Of a DNA stretch of 54,517 nt, positions 16,010 through 24,286 are shown piece by piece. Positions within the stretch are counted from its first letter, which is position 1; every line of letters starts with the position of its first letter. A program made the position numbers and the translations under genes. The stretch comes from Comamonadaceae bacterium (GTDB lineage Bacteria > Pseudomonadota > Gammaproteobacteria > Burkholderiales > Burkholderiaceae_C), in contig SEAY01000009.1 in assembly GCA_004144865.1 (NCBI GenBank), positions 1 through 54,517 on the forward strand, read 5' to 3'. The notes below the pieces were generated by a model that ran no database searches, was not told the DNA's origin, and was given only the letters and a program-made list of their open reading frames with translations.

Positions 16010-17218
16010 TCAGACCCGCTCGAAGATCCCCGCCGCCCCCTGCCCCATGCCCACGCACATGGTCACCATCCCGTACTTCAGGTTCTTGCGGCGCAGCGCG
16101 TGCACCACGGTGGCCGAGCGGATCGCGCCGGTGGCCCCCAGCGGATGGCCCAGGGCAATCGCACCGCCCATGGGGTTCACCTTGCTGGCGTCCAGCCCCA
16201 GCGTGTCGATGACGGCGAGCGACTGCGCGGCGAACGCCTCGTTCAGCTCGATCCAGTCCATCGCATCCTGCTTCAGGCCGGCGGCCTTCAGCGCCGCGGG
16301 GATCGCCTCGATCGGGCCGATACCCATGATGTGCGGCGGCACGCCACGGCTGGCATAGCTGACGAAGCGCGCGAGCGGCTGCAGGCCGAAGCGCTTGACC
16401 GCAGCTTCGCTGGCGAGGATCAGCGCGCCGGCGCCGTCGGAAGTCTGCGAGCTGTTGCCCGCCGTGACGCTGCCGCGCGCGGCGAACACCGGCTTGAGCG
16501 TGCCCAGCGTTTCGACCGTCGTGTCGGGACGGGCTCCCTCGTCGAGATTGACCTTGCGGGTGGCGATGGAGACTTCGGCTTCCTCGAGGTCGAGGCTGCG
16601 CTCGGCCACTTCCACCTCGGTCATCTCGGCGCCGAACTCGCCGGCCTTCATGGCGGCGATGGCCTTCATGTGCGAGCGGTACGCGAATTCGTCCTGCGCA
16701 TCGCGGCTCACCTTCCACTGGCGGGCCACCTTCTCGGCGGTGAGGCCCATGCCGTAGGCGATGCCGTAGCTCTCGATGTCGTCGGGATTGGAGAAGATCG
16801 TGGGCGACAGGGAAGGCGTGTTGCCCATCATGGGCACCATGCTCATGCTCTCGGTGCCGGCGGCGATCATCACGTCGGCCTCGCCCACGCGGATGCGGTC
16901 GGCGGCCATCTGCACCGCGGCCAGGCCGGACGCGCAGAAACGGTTGACGGTGATGCCGCCCACGCTCTTGGGCAGACCCGCGAGCACGGCGCCGATGCGC
17001 GCAACGTTCAGTCCCTGGGGACCTTCGGGAATCGCGCAGCCGCAGATGATGTCTTCCACCGCATGCGGATCGAGCCCCGGCACCTGCGCCATCGCCGACT
17101 TCAGCACGGTGGCCAAGAGATCGTCGGGCCGCGTGTTGCGGAAGAAGCCACGATGCGAGCGCCCGATGGGGGAGCGGGTGGCGGCGACGATGTAGGCGTC
17201 CTGGATTTGTCTGGTCAT
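16010..17218 (-). CDS. Acetyl-CoA C-acyltransferase (thiolase, FadA-like)
   Basis: A 402-residue thiolase that would cleave 3-ketoacyl-CoA with CoA to acetyl-CoA and a shortened acyl-CoA. All catalytic motifs are present: NRFCASGLAAVQ (nucleophile Cys95), NEAFAAQSLAV near residue 338, GGAIALGHPLGATGA (His) and CVGMGQGAAG (second Cys). It works with the FadB-like protein encoded upstream. The DUF559 cassette lies between the two, and the DUF559 stop overlaps this ATG by 4 nt, so thiolase translation may now be coupled to that foreign gene. Confidence 0.93.
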   Translation of the reverse strand: MTRQIQDAYIVAATRSPIGRSHRGFFRNTRPDDLLATVLKSAMAQVPGLDPHAVEDIICGCAIPEGPQGLNVARIGAVLAGLPKSVGGITVNRFCASGLAAVQMAADRIRVGEADVMIAAGTESMSMVPMMGNTPSLSPTIFSNPDDIESYGIAYGMGLTAEKVARQWKVSRDAQDEFAYRSHMKAIAAMKAGEFGAEMTEVEVAERSLDLEEAEVSIATRKVNLDEGARPDTTVETLGTLKPVFAARGSVTAGNSSQTSDGAGALILASEAAVKRFGLQPLARFVSYASRGVPPHIMGIGPIEAIPAALKAAGLKQDAMDWIELNEAFAAQSLAVIDTLGLDASKVNPMGGAIALGHPLGATGAIRSATVVHALRRKNLKYGMVTMCVGMGQGAAGIFERV

Positions 17219-17661
17219 CTCTGCGTTCCTCTGTCTTGCTCCCTCTCCCGCTTGCGGGAGAGGGTTGGGGTGAGGGTGAGTGCCTCGGCAACCTGCCGGA
17301 TCTTCTCCATCACCGCATCCGTTTCCTTCAGAACCTCGTTGTCCCAGAACCGAAGGGTCTGGAACCCGAGGCGCTTCATTTCTTCCTCGCGGGCGGCGTC
17401 GTACGCGGTCTGCTCTGCGTGCTGCCCACCATCCAGCTCGACGACGAGGCCAATTTCCAGGCAGGCGAAATCGGCTATGTACTTCCCGACCGGGCGCTGG
17501 CGGCGAAACTTCAAGTCCAGCAACTGCCGGTTGCGCAGCCGGTACCAGAGCAGGTTCTCCGCGTCGGTGGAAGACTTGCGCAGCGCCTTCGCCCTCACCC
17601 CAGCCCTCTCCCGCAGGCGGGAGAGGGTGCTCTCTGGTGTCGGAGCCGGCGCAGCCGCCAT
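17215..17661 (-). CDS. DUF559 (Vsr/endonuclease-like) protein inside the fad operon
   Basis: A 148-residue protein. The central domain (about residues 27-120) shows the DUF559 pattern: LWYRLRNRQLLDLKFRRQ, then GKYIADFACLE, VVELDGGQHAEQ and LGFQTLRFWDNEVL. Asp and Glu in these segments would form a restriction-endonuclease-like (Vsr-type) site. Both ends are translated palindromic repeats: STLSRLRERAGVRA at the N terminus and LTPTLSRKRERE at the C terminus come from two inverted copies of one 36-bp element. It begins 13 nt after the FadB-like stop and ends across the thiolase start. It looks like a small cassette dropped into an older fadB-fadA junction. Activity and mobility are unproven. Confidence 0.84.
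   Translation of the reverse strand: MAAAPAPTPESTLSRLRERAGVRAKALRKSSTDAENLLWYRLRNRQLLDLKFRRQRPVGKYIADFACLEIGLVVELDGGQHAEQTAYDAAREEEMKRLGFQTLRFWDNEVLKETDAVMEKIRQVAEALTLTPTLSRKREREQDRGTQR
17241..17276. repeat. Repeat family C, copy 1 (right in transcription order)
   Basis: A perfect 10-bp stem, CCCTCTCCCG/CGGGAGAGGG, is followed by TTGGGGTGAGGG. It is the reverse complement of the copy at 17592-17627 with two mismatches. It lies within the 3' end of the DUF559 gene and is also a likely hairpin just before the thiolase gene. Confidence 0.88.
17592..17627. repeat. Repeat family C, copy 2 (inverted)
   Basis: CCCTCACCCCAG followed by the stem CCCTCTCCCG/CGGGAGAGGG. The two copies bracket 315 bp of DUF559 core, so the bracketed unit spans 387 bp. 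Confidence 0.88.
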
Positions 17662-17674
17662 GGTCTTTCTCCGC

Positions 17675-20074
17675 TCAATTCCTCACCGGCTTCCCCGTAC
17701 TCAGCATTCCCAGGATCCGTTCCTGCGTCTTCGGGTGCTGCACCAGTTCGCAGAAGGCCCTGCGCTCCAGCGTCATCAGGTATTCCTCGGTCACCAGCGT
17801 GTTCGCATCCACGTCACCGCCGGTGACCACGTTGGCGATCAGGCTCGCGATGTGGAAGTCGTGCGCGCTCGCGAAGCCGCCGTCGCGCAGGTTCACCAGC
17901 TGGCCCTGGATCGTCGCCTTCGCGTTGCGGCCCGCCACCGGGAACAGGCGCTTCAGCGGCGCACGGTAACCCGAGTCGTACAGCGCTTTCGCCTGCTGGA
18001 TCGCGACGTACAGCAGTTCATCCTTGTTCGGCACGATGATGTCGCTGTCCAGCAGATAGCCCAGCTTGCGCGATTCGATCGCGCTGGTGCCCACCTTGGC
18101 CATCGCCGCGGCGGTGAAGCCCTCGGTGACGAACTTGAGCAGGTCCTTGTCGGTGCTGGTGGCGGAGTTCTCGGCCGCCCGGCGCGCGATGTAGGTCAGG
18201 CCGCCCGCGCCCGGCACCAGGCCCACGCCCACTTCCACCAGGCCGATGTAGCTCTCCATCGCGACCACGCGCTTGGCGGAGTAAAGCGCCAACTCGCAGC
18301 CACCGCCCAACGCCAGGCCGCGGATGGCGGACACCACCGGCACGCTGGCATAGCGCAGGCGCAGCATGGTCTGCTGCATGAAGCCTTCGGCATCCTCGAT
18401 CGCCGCCACGCCGACGGCGATGAACGCCGGCAGTGTCGACTCCAGGTCGGCGCCGGCGCTGAAGGGCTCGTCGCCCGACCACACCACCATGCCCTGGAAG
18501 TCCTTCTCGGCCATCTCCACGGCCTGCTGCAGGCCCTCGCACACCTCGGGGCTGATGGTGTGCATCTTGGTCTTGAGGCTGGCGATCAGGACTTCGTTGT
18601 CCAGCGTCCAGAGCCGGATGTTCTTGTCCTCGTGCAGCGTGGTGCCCGCGGTCTCGAAGCGCGGGCCACCTTCGCCGCGCAGCAGCTCGGGGAACAACTG
18701 GCGCTCGTACACGGGCAGCACGCGCCGCGGCTGGAACTGGCCCGTGGTGGGATTGAACGACCCCTGCTCCGTGTGCACGCCGCCCGCTTCGGCGACGGGA
18801 CCTTCGAACACCCACTTGGGCAGCGGCGCCTTGGACAGCGCCTTGCCGGCATCGATGTCTTCCTGGATCCACTTCGCCACCTGCAGCCAGCCGGCCTCCT
18901 GCCACAGCTCGAAGGGGCCCTGCTTCATGCCGAAGCCCCAGCGCATCGCCTGGTCGACGTCACGCGCGGTGTCGGCGATGGTCGCCAGGTGCACCGCGGC
19001 GTAATGGAAGCTGTTGCGCAGGATGGACCACAGGAACTGGCCCTGCGGACCGGTCGAATTGCGCAGCAGCTTCAGGCGCTCGCCCGCAGGCTTCTTGAGC
19101 ATGCGGCCATACACCTCGTCGGCCTTCTGGCCGGCGGGCACGTACTCCTCGCTCTCCAGTTCGAAGCGCAGGATGTCGCGGCCGACCTTCTTGAAGAAGC
19201 CCGCCTTGGCCTTCTGGCCCAGGAAGCCTTTCTCCAGCAGCTTGCTCAACACCGGCGGCGTGCCGAAGCTGGCGTAGAAGGGATCGGTCTCGGCCGACAG
19301 CGTGTCCTGCAGCGTCTTGATCACGTGCGCCATGGTGTCCAGGCCCACTACGTCGGCGGTGCGGAACGTGCCGCTCGATGCGCGGCCCAGCTTCTTGCCG
19401 GTGAGATCGTCCACCACGTCGTAGGTGAGGCCGAACTTCTCCACCTCGCGCATCGTGGCCAGCATGCCGGCGATGCCCACGCGGTTGGCGATGAAGTTGG
19501 GCGTGTCCTTGGCGCGCACCACCCCCTTGCCCAGGCCGGAAGTCACGAAGGTCTCGAGGTCGTCGAGGATCTCCGGCTTCGTGGTGGGCGTGGCGATCAG
19601 CTCCACCAGGTACATGTACCGCGGCGGGTTGAAGAAGTGGATGCCGCAAAAGCGCGGCTTGATGGATTCCGGCAGCGCCTCGGACAGCTTGGTGATCGAC
19701 AGGCCCGAGGTGTTGGACGCCACGATCGCGTGCTTCGCGACGTGCGGCGCGATCTTCTTGTAGAGATCGAGCTTCCAGTCCATGCGCTCGGCGATCGCCT
19801 CGATCACGAGGTCGCATTCGCCCAGCAGCGCCAGGTGTTCCTCGTAGTTCGCCGGCTGGATCAGCGCGGCGTCCTCGGCCACGCCCAGCGGCGAGGGCTT
19901 GAGCTTCTTCAGGCCCTCCACGGCCTTGGTGACGATGCCGTTCTTCGGGCCTTCCTTCGCCGGCAGGTCGAACAGCACCACCGGCACCTTCACGTTCACG
20001 AGGTGCGCGGCGATCTGCGCGCCCATCACGCCGGCGCCGAGCACGGCTACCTTCTTCACCTGGAAGCGGTTCAT
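17675..20074 (-). CDS. 3-hydroxyacyl-CoA dehydrogenase/enoyl-CoA hydratase fusion (FadB-like)
   Basis: A 799-residue bifunctional beta-oxidation enzyme with the dehydrogenase first. The NAD site is VAVLGAGVMGAQIAAHL at residue 9, with SNTSGLSITKL and CGIHFFNPPRYMYLVE near 150-170. The C-terminal hydratase part has FSAGADLEST near residue 535 and GLALGGGCELALYSAKR then GLVEVGVGLVPGAGG near 590-620. This order (HAD then crotonase) is that of FadN-type proteins and the reverse of E. coli FadB. Substrates are trans-2-enoyl-CoA and L-3-hydroxyacyl-CoA. It pairs with the thiolase downstream. The ATG at 20074 directly precedes the NAD-binding strand. Confidence 0.92.
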   Translation of the reverse strand: MNRFQVKKVAVLGAGVMGAQIAAHLVNVKVPVVLFDLPAKEGPKNGIVTKAVEGLKKLKPSPLGVAEDAALIQPANYEEHLALLGECDLVIEAIAERMDWKLDLYKKIAPHVAKHAIVASNTSGLSITKLSEALPESIKPRFCGIHFFNPPRYMYLVELIATPTTKPEILDDLETFVTSGLGKGVVRAKDTPNFIANRVGIAGMLATMREVEKFGLTYDVVDDLTGKKLGRASSGTFRTADVVGLDTMAHVIKTLQDTLSAETDPFYASFGTPPVLSKLLEKGFLGQKAKAGFFKKVGRDILRFELESEEYVPAGQKADEVYGRMLKKPAGERLKLLRNSTGPQGQFLWSILRNSFHYAAVHLATIADTARDVDQAMRWGFGMKQGPFELWQEAGWLQVAKWIQEDIDAGKALSKAPLPKWVFEGPVAEAGGVHTEQGSFNPTTGQFQPRRVLPVYERQLFPELLRGEGGPRFETAGTTLHEDKNIRLWTLDNEVLIASLKTKMHTISPEVCEGLQQAVEMAEKDFQGMVVWSGDEPFSAGADLESTLPAFIAVGVAAIEDAEGFMQQTMLRLRYASVPVVSAIRGLALGGGCELALYSAKRVVAMESYIGLVEVGVGLVPGAGGLTYIARRAAENSATSTDKDLLKFVTEGFTAAAMAKVGTSAIESRKLGYLLDSDIIVPNKDELLYVAIQQAKALYDSGYRAPLKRLFPVAGRNAKATIQGQLVNLRDGGFASAHDFHIASLIANVVTGGDVDANTLVTEEYLMTLERRAFCELVQHPKTQERILGMLSTGKPVRN

Positions 20075-20151
20075 CGTTCTTGCCTTCCCTTCGCCGGCGG
20101 GGGCGCCGCCGGGTCGTTGGTCTCGCTCTTGGTACATACGTTTTCTCCTGC

Positions 20152-20244
20152 CGTCATTCCCGCCCCCGCCTACGCGGGGGCAGGCTTCGCGGGAATCCAG
20201 GGCATCCAAGGAAGCCCTAGGTCCCCGCCTGCGCGGGGACGACG
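20152..20244. repeat. Paired-hairpin repeat, family A, with a nested palindrome
   Basis: The left stem CATTCCCGC ... GCGGGAATCCAGGG carries an extra ~25-bp insert, CCCCGCCTACGCGGGGGCAGG, itself a hairpin. The right part is the standard GTCCCCGCCTGCGCGGGGAC. It lies just downstream of the DUF2147 gene. The rest of the 175-bp spacer (20075-20249) shows no promoter I can support. Confidence 0.8.
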
Positions 20245-20249
20245 AATTT

Positions 20250-20681
20250 CTACTGCACGCGCACCCAGGTCTGGGTGCGCCCGAAGGGGCCGATCGAGCC
20301 GCGCACCTGCAAGCGCTTGCCCTCCTCGATGGGCGTGAGGCGCAGCGTGTACTCGCGGCCGTTCTCGGGGTCGAGGATCTTGCCGCCTTCCCACACTTCC
20401 TTGCCTCGCGCCTTCTGCGCGCCGCGGATGATCTCCAGGCCGAGGATGGGCTTGCCCTCGCGGTCGCCGCTGCATTCCTTGCAGGTGTCGTCCGGCTTGG
20501 CATCCTTGGAGAGCCGCTTCTCGATGCGGCCACTCAGCACGCCGTTGAAGTCGGCGATGCGGATCTCCGCCTTCGCCTCGCCGGTCTTGTCGTCGATGTT
20601 GCGCCACAGGCCCACGGGGGTCATCTGCGCGAAGGCGCTGGCGGCGAAGGCCGCCAGGCCCAGGACGAGGGCCTTCTTCAT
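20250..20681 (-). CDS. DUF2147 periplasmic protein
   Basis: A 143-residue exported protein. Residues 1-18 (KKALVLGLAAFAASAFAQ) form a signal peptide with AFA cleavage. The mature part has the DUF2147 pattern: PVGLWRNIDDKTGEAKAEIR, a CKECSG pair of cysteines near residue 68, and GREYTLRLTPIEEGKRLQVRG at the end. The fold is a small lipocalin-like beta barrel and its ligand is unknown. The start overlaps the acyl-CoA dehydrogenase stop (ATGA), so it is co-translated with a beta-oxidation enzyme, which hints at a lipid-related ligand. That link is inference. Confidence 0.85.
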   Translation of the reverse strand: MKKALVLGLAAFAASAFAQMTPVGLWRNIDDKTGEAKAEIRIADFNGVLSGRIEKRLSKDAKPDDTCKECSGDREGKPILGLEIIRGAQKARGKEVWEGGKILDPENGREYTLRLTPIEEGKRLQVRGSIGPFGRTQTWVRVQ

Positions 20682-22474
20682 GCGAGCGCCGCGTCCGTGT
20701 CCAGCAGGTTCTTCACGCCGGCGCGTGCCGTGCGCATCAGCGTTGCCGTTTCCGGGAACAGGCGCGCGAAGTAGAAGCGCGCCGTCTGCAGCTTGGCCTG
20801 GTAGAACGGATCGTTGTTGCCGGCCTCGATCTGCTTGAGCGCCACCTGCGCCATGCGCGCCCAGAAGTAGCCGAACACCAGGTGGCCCAGCACGCGCAGG
20901 TAGTCCACCGCGGCGGCGCCCACTTCGTCGGGATTCTGGAAAGCCTTGAAGCCGATCTCGGTGGTGAACTTGGTCATCTGGTCGCCGAGGTAGGCGACGG
21001 GGTTGATGAACTCCGCCATCTTCTCGTTGACGCCCTCTTCCTCCACCAGCTGCGCGACCAGCTTGCCGAACTTCTTGAGCGTGGCGCCGTTGTTGCCCAG
21101 CACCTTGCGGCCCAGCAGGTCCAGCGACTGGATCGTGTTGGTGCCTTCGTAGATCATGTTGATGCGGTTGTCCCGCACGAACTGCTCCATGCCCCACTCG
21201 GCGATGTAGCCGTGGCCGCCGAACACTTGCATGCAGGCGTTGGTGGCGACGTGCCCGTTGTCGGTGAGGAAGGCCTTCACGATCGGCGTGAGCAGCGCCA
21301 CCATCTCCGCGCTGTCCTTGCGCACTTTCTCGTCGGGGTGGTACAGCTCCTTGTCCAGGAGCATGGTGCAGTAGATCGCCATGGCGCGGCCGGCTTCGGC
21401 ATAGGCCTTGGCCGTCAGCAGCATCTTGCGCACGTCGGGGTGCACGATGATCGGGTCGGCCGGCTTGTCCTTGGCCTTCGGGCCGGACAGCGAGCGCATC
21501 TGCAGGCGCTCCTTCGCGTAGGCCAGCGCGTTCTGGTAAGCCACTTCGGTCAGGCCCAGCGACTGGTTGCCCACGCCCAGGCGGGCGGCGTTCATCATCA
21601 CGAACATCGCGGGCAGGCCCTTGTTCGGCTCTCCGACCAGCGTGCCCACGGCGTCTTCCAGCACCAGCTGCGCGGTGGCGTTGCCGTGGATGCCCATCTT
21701 GTGCTCCAGGCCCCCGCAATAGATGCCGTTGCGCTTGCCCATGGAGCCGTCGGCCTTCACCAGGAACTTCGGCACCAGGAACAGCGAGATGCCCTTGCTG
21801 CCCTGCGGCGCGTCCGGCAGGCGCGCGAGCACCAGGTGGATGATGTTCTCCGCCATGTCGTGCTCGCCGGCGGAGATGAAGATCTTGTTGCCGGTGATCT
21901 TGTAGGTGCCGTCGGCCTGCGGTTCGGCCTTGGTGCGCAGCAGGCCCAGGTCGGTGCCGCAGTGCGGCTCGGTCAGGCACATGGTGCCGGTCCATTCGCC
22001 GCTCACGAGTTTCGGCAGGAACAGCTTCTTCTGTTCGTCCGTGCCATGCGCGTGCAGGGCCTCATACGCGCCGTGCGACAGGCCGGGATACATCGTCCAG
22101 GCCTGGTTGGCGCTGTTGAGCATCTCGTACATGCACTGGTTCAGCACGAAAGGCAGGCCCTGGCCGCCGAACTCGGGGTCGCACGACAACGCCGGCCAGC
22201 CGCCTTCGACGAACTTGGCGTAGGCGTCCTTGAAGCCGTCGGGCGTCTTGACCTCGCGGGTCTCCTTGTCCAGCGTGCAACCCTGCTCGTCGCCGATGCG
22301 GTTGAGCGGGAAGGCCACTTCCGCGGCGAACTTGCCGCCCTCTTCGAGCACCGCATTCACGGTGTCGACGTCGAGGTCCGCGTGGCGGGGGCAGTCCTTG
22401 AGTTCCTCGGTCAGGTTCAGCAGCTCGTGGATGACGAACTGCATGTCGCGCAGGGGCGGGTTGTAGACGGGCAT
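20678..22474 (-). CDS. Acyl-CoA dehydrogenase (long form with C-terminal extension)
   Basis: A 598-residue FAD enzyme that would make trans-2-enoyl-CoA. The N-terminal helical domain is followed by TGTMCLTEPHCGTDLGLLRT near residue 160 (FAD and substrate strand), then KIFISAGEHDM. The C-terminal helical domain contains INMIYEGTNTIQSLDLLGRK near residue 440, whose Glu is the usual catalytic base. The ~130 residues after it are the extra domain of the FadE5/AidB-like long acyl-CoA dehydrogenases. It is the first enzyme gene of the operon, 6 nt after the TetR gene. Confidence 0.92.
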   Translation of the reverse strand: MPVYNPPLRDMQFVIHELLNLTEELKDCPRHADLDVDTVNAVLEEGGKFAAEVAFPLNRIGDEQGCTLDKETREVKTPDGFKDAYAKFVEGGWPALSCDPEFGGQGLPFVLNQCMYEMLNSANQAWTMYPGLSHGAYEALHAHGTDEQKKLFLPKLVSGEWTGTMCLTEPHCGTDLGLLRTKAEPQADGTYKITGNKIFISAGEHDMAENIIHLVLARLPDAPQGSKGISLFLVPKFLVKADGSMGKRNGIYCGGLEHKMGIHGNATAQLVLEDAVGTLVGEPNKGLPAMFVMMNAARLGVGNQSLGLTEVAYQNALAYAKERLQMRSLSGPKAKDKPADPIIVHPDVRKMLLTAKAYAEAGRAMAIYCTMLLDKELYHPDEKVRKDSAEMVALLTPIVKAFLTDNGHVATNACMQVFGGHGYIAEWGMEQFVRDNRINMIYEGTNTIQSLDLLGRKVLGNNGATLKKFGKLVAQLVEEEGVNEKMAEFINPVAYLGDQMTKFTTEIGFKAFQNPDEVGAAAVDYLRVLGHLVFGYFWARMAQVALKQIEAGNNDPFYQAKLQTARFYFARLFPETATLMRTARAGVKNLLDTDAALA

Positions 22475-22480
22475 CTTCTC

Positions 22481-23185
22481 TTACTCCTTGGCGCTCTTGG
22501 CCGGTCGGGCGGGTTTGCTGGAAGTCTTGGCTGCGGCGGCGGGCTGCGCCCCATAGCGCCGCAGGATGTTCTCGAAGCCCGTATTGGCACGGGCGATGGA
22601 ACCGGGATTCTTCAGGAATCTGGCCTCGTAGTGGAGGGCCAGGATCAGGCCATGCGTCTCGAAAAGCATCTGCTCCTCGTCCGTGGCGGGGCCGAGGTGG
22701 CCCTCCTCCTTGGCCATGGTGATGGCGCGCTTCATGGCGGCATGCCAGGTCTGCACGGAAGAGGCGAGCGCATCGCGCACCGGCCCGGGGCGGTCGTCGA
22801 ACTCGACGGCGCCGCTGATGTAGATGCAGCCGGAATCCAGCTCCACCGAGGTGCGCTTCATCCAGTTCGCGAACATGGCGCGCAGGCGCGGCAGCCCGCG
22901 CGGTTGCGACAGCGCGGGATAGAACACCTCCTGCTCGAAGCGGTGGTGGTACTCGCGGATCACGGAGATCTGCAGTTCCTCGCGCGAGCCGAAGTGGGCG
23001 AACACGCCCGACTTGCTCATCTGCGTGACTTCGGCCAGCGCGCCGATCGACAGGCCTTCCACGCCGATCTGCGTGGCCAGGCCCAGCGCGGCATCGACGA
23101 TGGCCGCCTTGGTCTGCTGGCCCTTTTGCAAGGCCTTGCCCGCCGGGCTGCGGCCGGGTTTCATGGGCATGGCGGTGACGGACAT
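22481..23185 (-). CDS. TetR family regulator of the beta-oxidation operon
   Basis: A 234-residue TetR repressor. The helix-turn-helix is near residues 35-75 (SIGALAEVTQMSKSGVFAHF). A C-terminal TetR ligand domain and a low-complexity Lys/Ala/Pro tail (AAAAKTSSKPARPAKSAKE) follow. It leads the operon, and the perfect palindrome at 23208-23221 sits 23 nt upstream of its start. It therefore very probably represses its own operon, with a fatty acyl-CoA as inducer, as with other TetR-type fatty-acid regulators. No other gene in the window shows the same palindrome. Confidence 0.9.
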   Translation of the reverse strand: MSVTAMPMKPGRSPAGKALQKGQQTKAAIVDAALGLATQIGVEGLSIGALAEVTQMSKSGVFAHFGSREELQISVIREYHHRFEQEVFYPALSQPRGLPRLRAMFANWMKRTSVELDSGCIYISGAVEFDDRPGPVRDALASSVQTWHAAMKRAITMAKEEGHLGPATDEEQMLFETHGLILALHYEARFLKNPGSIARANTGFENILRRYGAQPAAAAKTSSKPARPAKSAKE

Positions 23186-23207
23186 GGCAGGGGCTTGGGC
23201 AAAATAA

Positions 23208-23221
23208 AACGAACGGTCGTT
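23208..23221. promoter_or_regulatory. Operator of the beta-oxidation TetR regulator
   Basis: AACGA-ACGG-TCGTT is a perfect 5-bp inverted repeat inside an AT-rich patch (ATAAAACGAACGGTCGTTCT) that stands out from its GC-rich surroundings. Such GAACG...CGTTC sites are the classic form of TetR fatty-acid regulator operators. It probably overlaps the operon promoter, although the exact boxes are not clear. Confidence 0.68.
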
Positions 23222-23288
23222 CTATTTTGCACCAGAACCCGGGGCCTTGGGCAGGGGGCGGGGTTTTAGAGCCCCGCGCCTAGCCCCT

Positions 23289-23389
23289 CGTCATTCCCGC
23301 GCAGGCGGGAATCCAGGGCTCCCAAGAGACAAAGCGGCGCAAAGCGCCGCTCCCGAAAGCCCTGGGTCCCCGCCTGCGCGGGGACGACG
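23289..23389. repeat. Paired-hairpin repeat, family A
   Basis: Left unit CATTCCCGCGCAGGCGGGAA plus TCCAGGG, a ~45-bp core with its own hairpin (GCGGCGC aaa GCGCCGC), then CCCTGGGTCCCCGCCTGCGC and GGGGACGACG. A partial third unit (GGTCCCCGCCCGCGAGGGGAC) follows to 23415. It lies downstream of the FAH gene and upstream of the beta-oxidation promoter, so it may insulate the two. Confidence 0.82.
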
Positions 23390-23417
23390 GAGCGGTCCCC
23401 GCCCGCGAGGGGACGCA

Positions 23418-24266
23418 TCAAGCCTTGAAAGGCACCACCAGCTGCCGCTGCTCCCCCAGCCCCTGGATGCCCAGCGTCATCACGTCGCCCTTCCTCAGGT
23501 ACGTCGGCGGCTTCATGCCCAGGCCCACGCCGGGTGGCGTGCCCGTGGTGATCACGTCGCCGGGCTCCAGCGTCATGAAGTGGCTGCAGTAGCTCACCAG
23601 CTTCGCCACGTTGAAGATCATGGTGCGGGTGTTGCCGGTCTGCATGCGCTTGCCGTTCACGTCGAGCCACATCTCCAGGCGCTGCACGTTGTCGATCTCG
23701 TCGGTCGTCACCAGCCAGGGGCCGATGGGGCCGAAGGTGTCGCAGCCCTTGCCCTTGTCCCACTGCGAGCCGCGCTCGAGCTGGTACTCGCGCTCGCTCA
23801 CGTCGTTCACGACCGCGTAGCCGGCCACGTGCGCCAGCGCCTTGTTCATCGGCACGTAGCGCGCGCGCGTGCCGATCACCACGCCCAGCTCCACCTCCCA
23901 GTCGGTCTTGACCGATCCGCGCGGCAGCATGACGGGATCGTTGGGCCCCTGGATGCAGCTGGTCGCCTTCATGAAGACGATGGGCTCCGCCGGGATCGGC
24001 ATGTTGGACTCGGCGGCATGGTCCGAGTAATTCAGGCCGATGGCGATGAACTTGGGCACGTGCGCCACCGGGCAGCCGAAGCGCGGGTTGCCGCGCACGG
24101 CCGGCAGCTTGGCCGGATTGGCCTTGCGGATGCGGGCCAGGCCCACGGCGCCCAGCTGTTCCGGCCCGATGTCCGGCACGACCCCGCTCAAGTCGCGCAG
24201 CTTGCCGTCGTCGTCGATGAGGCCGGGCTTCTCCTTGCCGGGGTTGCCATAGCGCACGAGTTTCAT
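23418..24266 (-). CDS. Fumarylacetoacetate hydrolase family protein (2,4-diketo-3-deoxy acid hydrolase type)
   Basis: A 282-residue FAH-family hydrolase. The N-terminal cap (MKLVRYGNPGKEKPGLIDDD) is followed by the metal-binding core: IAIGLNYSDHAAESN near residue 75, then DWEVELGVVIG near residue 123 with the EVE acidic ligands, and MTLEPGDVITTGTPPGVG near residue 238. In nonphosphorylative sugar-acid routes this family cleaves 2,4-diketo-3-deoxy acids to pyruvate and a hydroxy acid. Two adjacent SDR genes, one resembling 2-keto-3-deoxy-L-fuconate dehydrogenase, support that role. It is the last gene of the leftward arm of the GntR-controlled island. Confidence 0.87.
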   Translation of the reverse strand: MKLVRYGNPGKEKPGLIDDDGKLRDLSGVVPDIGPEQLGAVGLARIRKANPAKLPAVRGNPRFGCPVAHVPKFIAIGLNYSDHAAESNMPIPAEPIVFMKATSCIQGPNDPVMLPRGSVKTDWEVELGVVIGTRARYVPMNKALAHVAGYAVVNDVSEREYQLERGSQWDKGKGCDTFGPIGPWLVTTDEIDNVQRLEMWLDVNGKRMQTGNTRTMIFNVAKLVSYCSHFMTLEPGDVITTGTPPGVGLGMKPPTYLRKGDVMTLGIQGLGEQRQLVVPFKA

Positions 24267-24286
24267 TCTTCGGTTCCTTTTTGTCG

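Noticed and set aside
17215..17661. DUF559 gene as part of a restriction-modification system
   Set aside because: No methyltransferase or specificity gene lies nearby; neighbours are beta-oxidation enzymes.
16100..20338. Very long open frame on the plus strand opposite the thiolase and FadB-like genes
   Set aside because: It has no recognisable domain, is rich in Arg/His/Gly/Ala, and lies opposite well-conserved enzymes. High GC leaves few stops in antisense frames. Similar antisense frames at 2785-5361 and 50181-53216 were rejected for the same reason.
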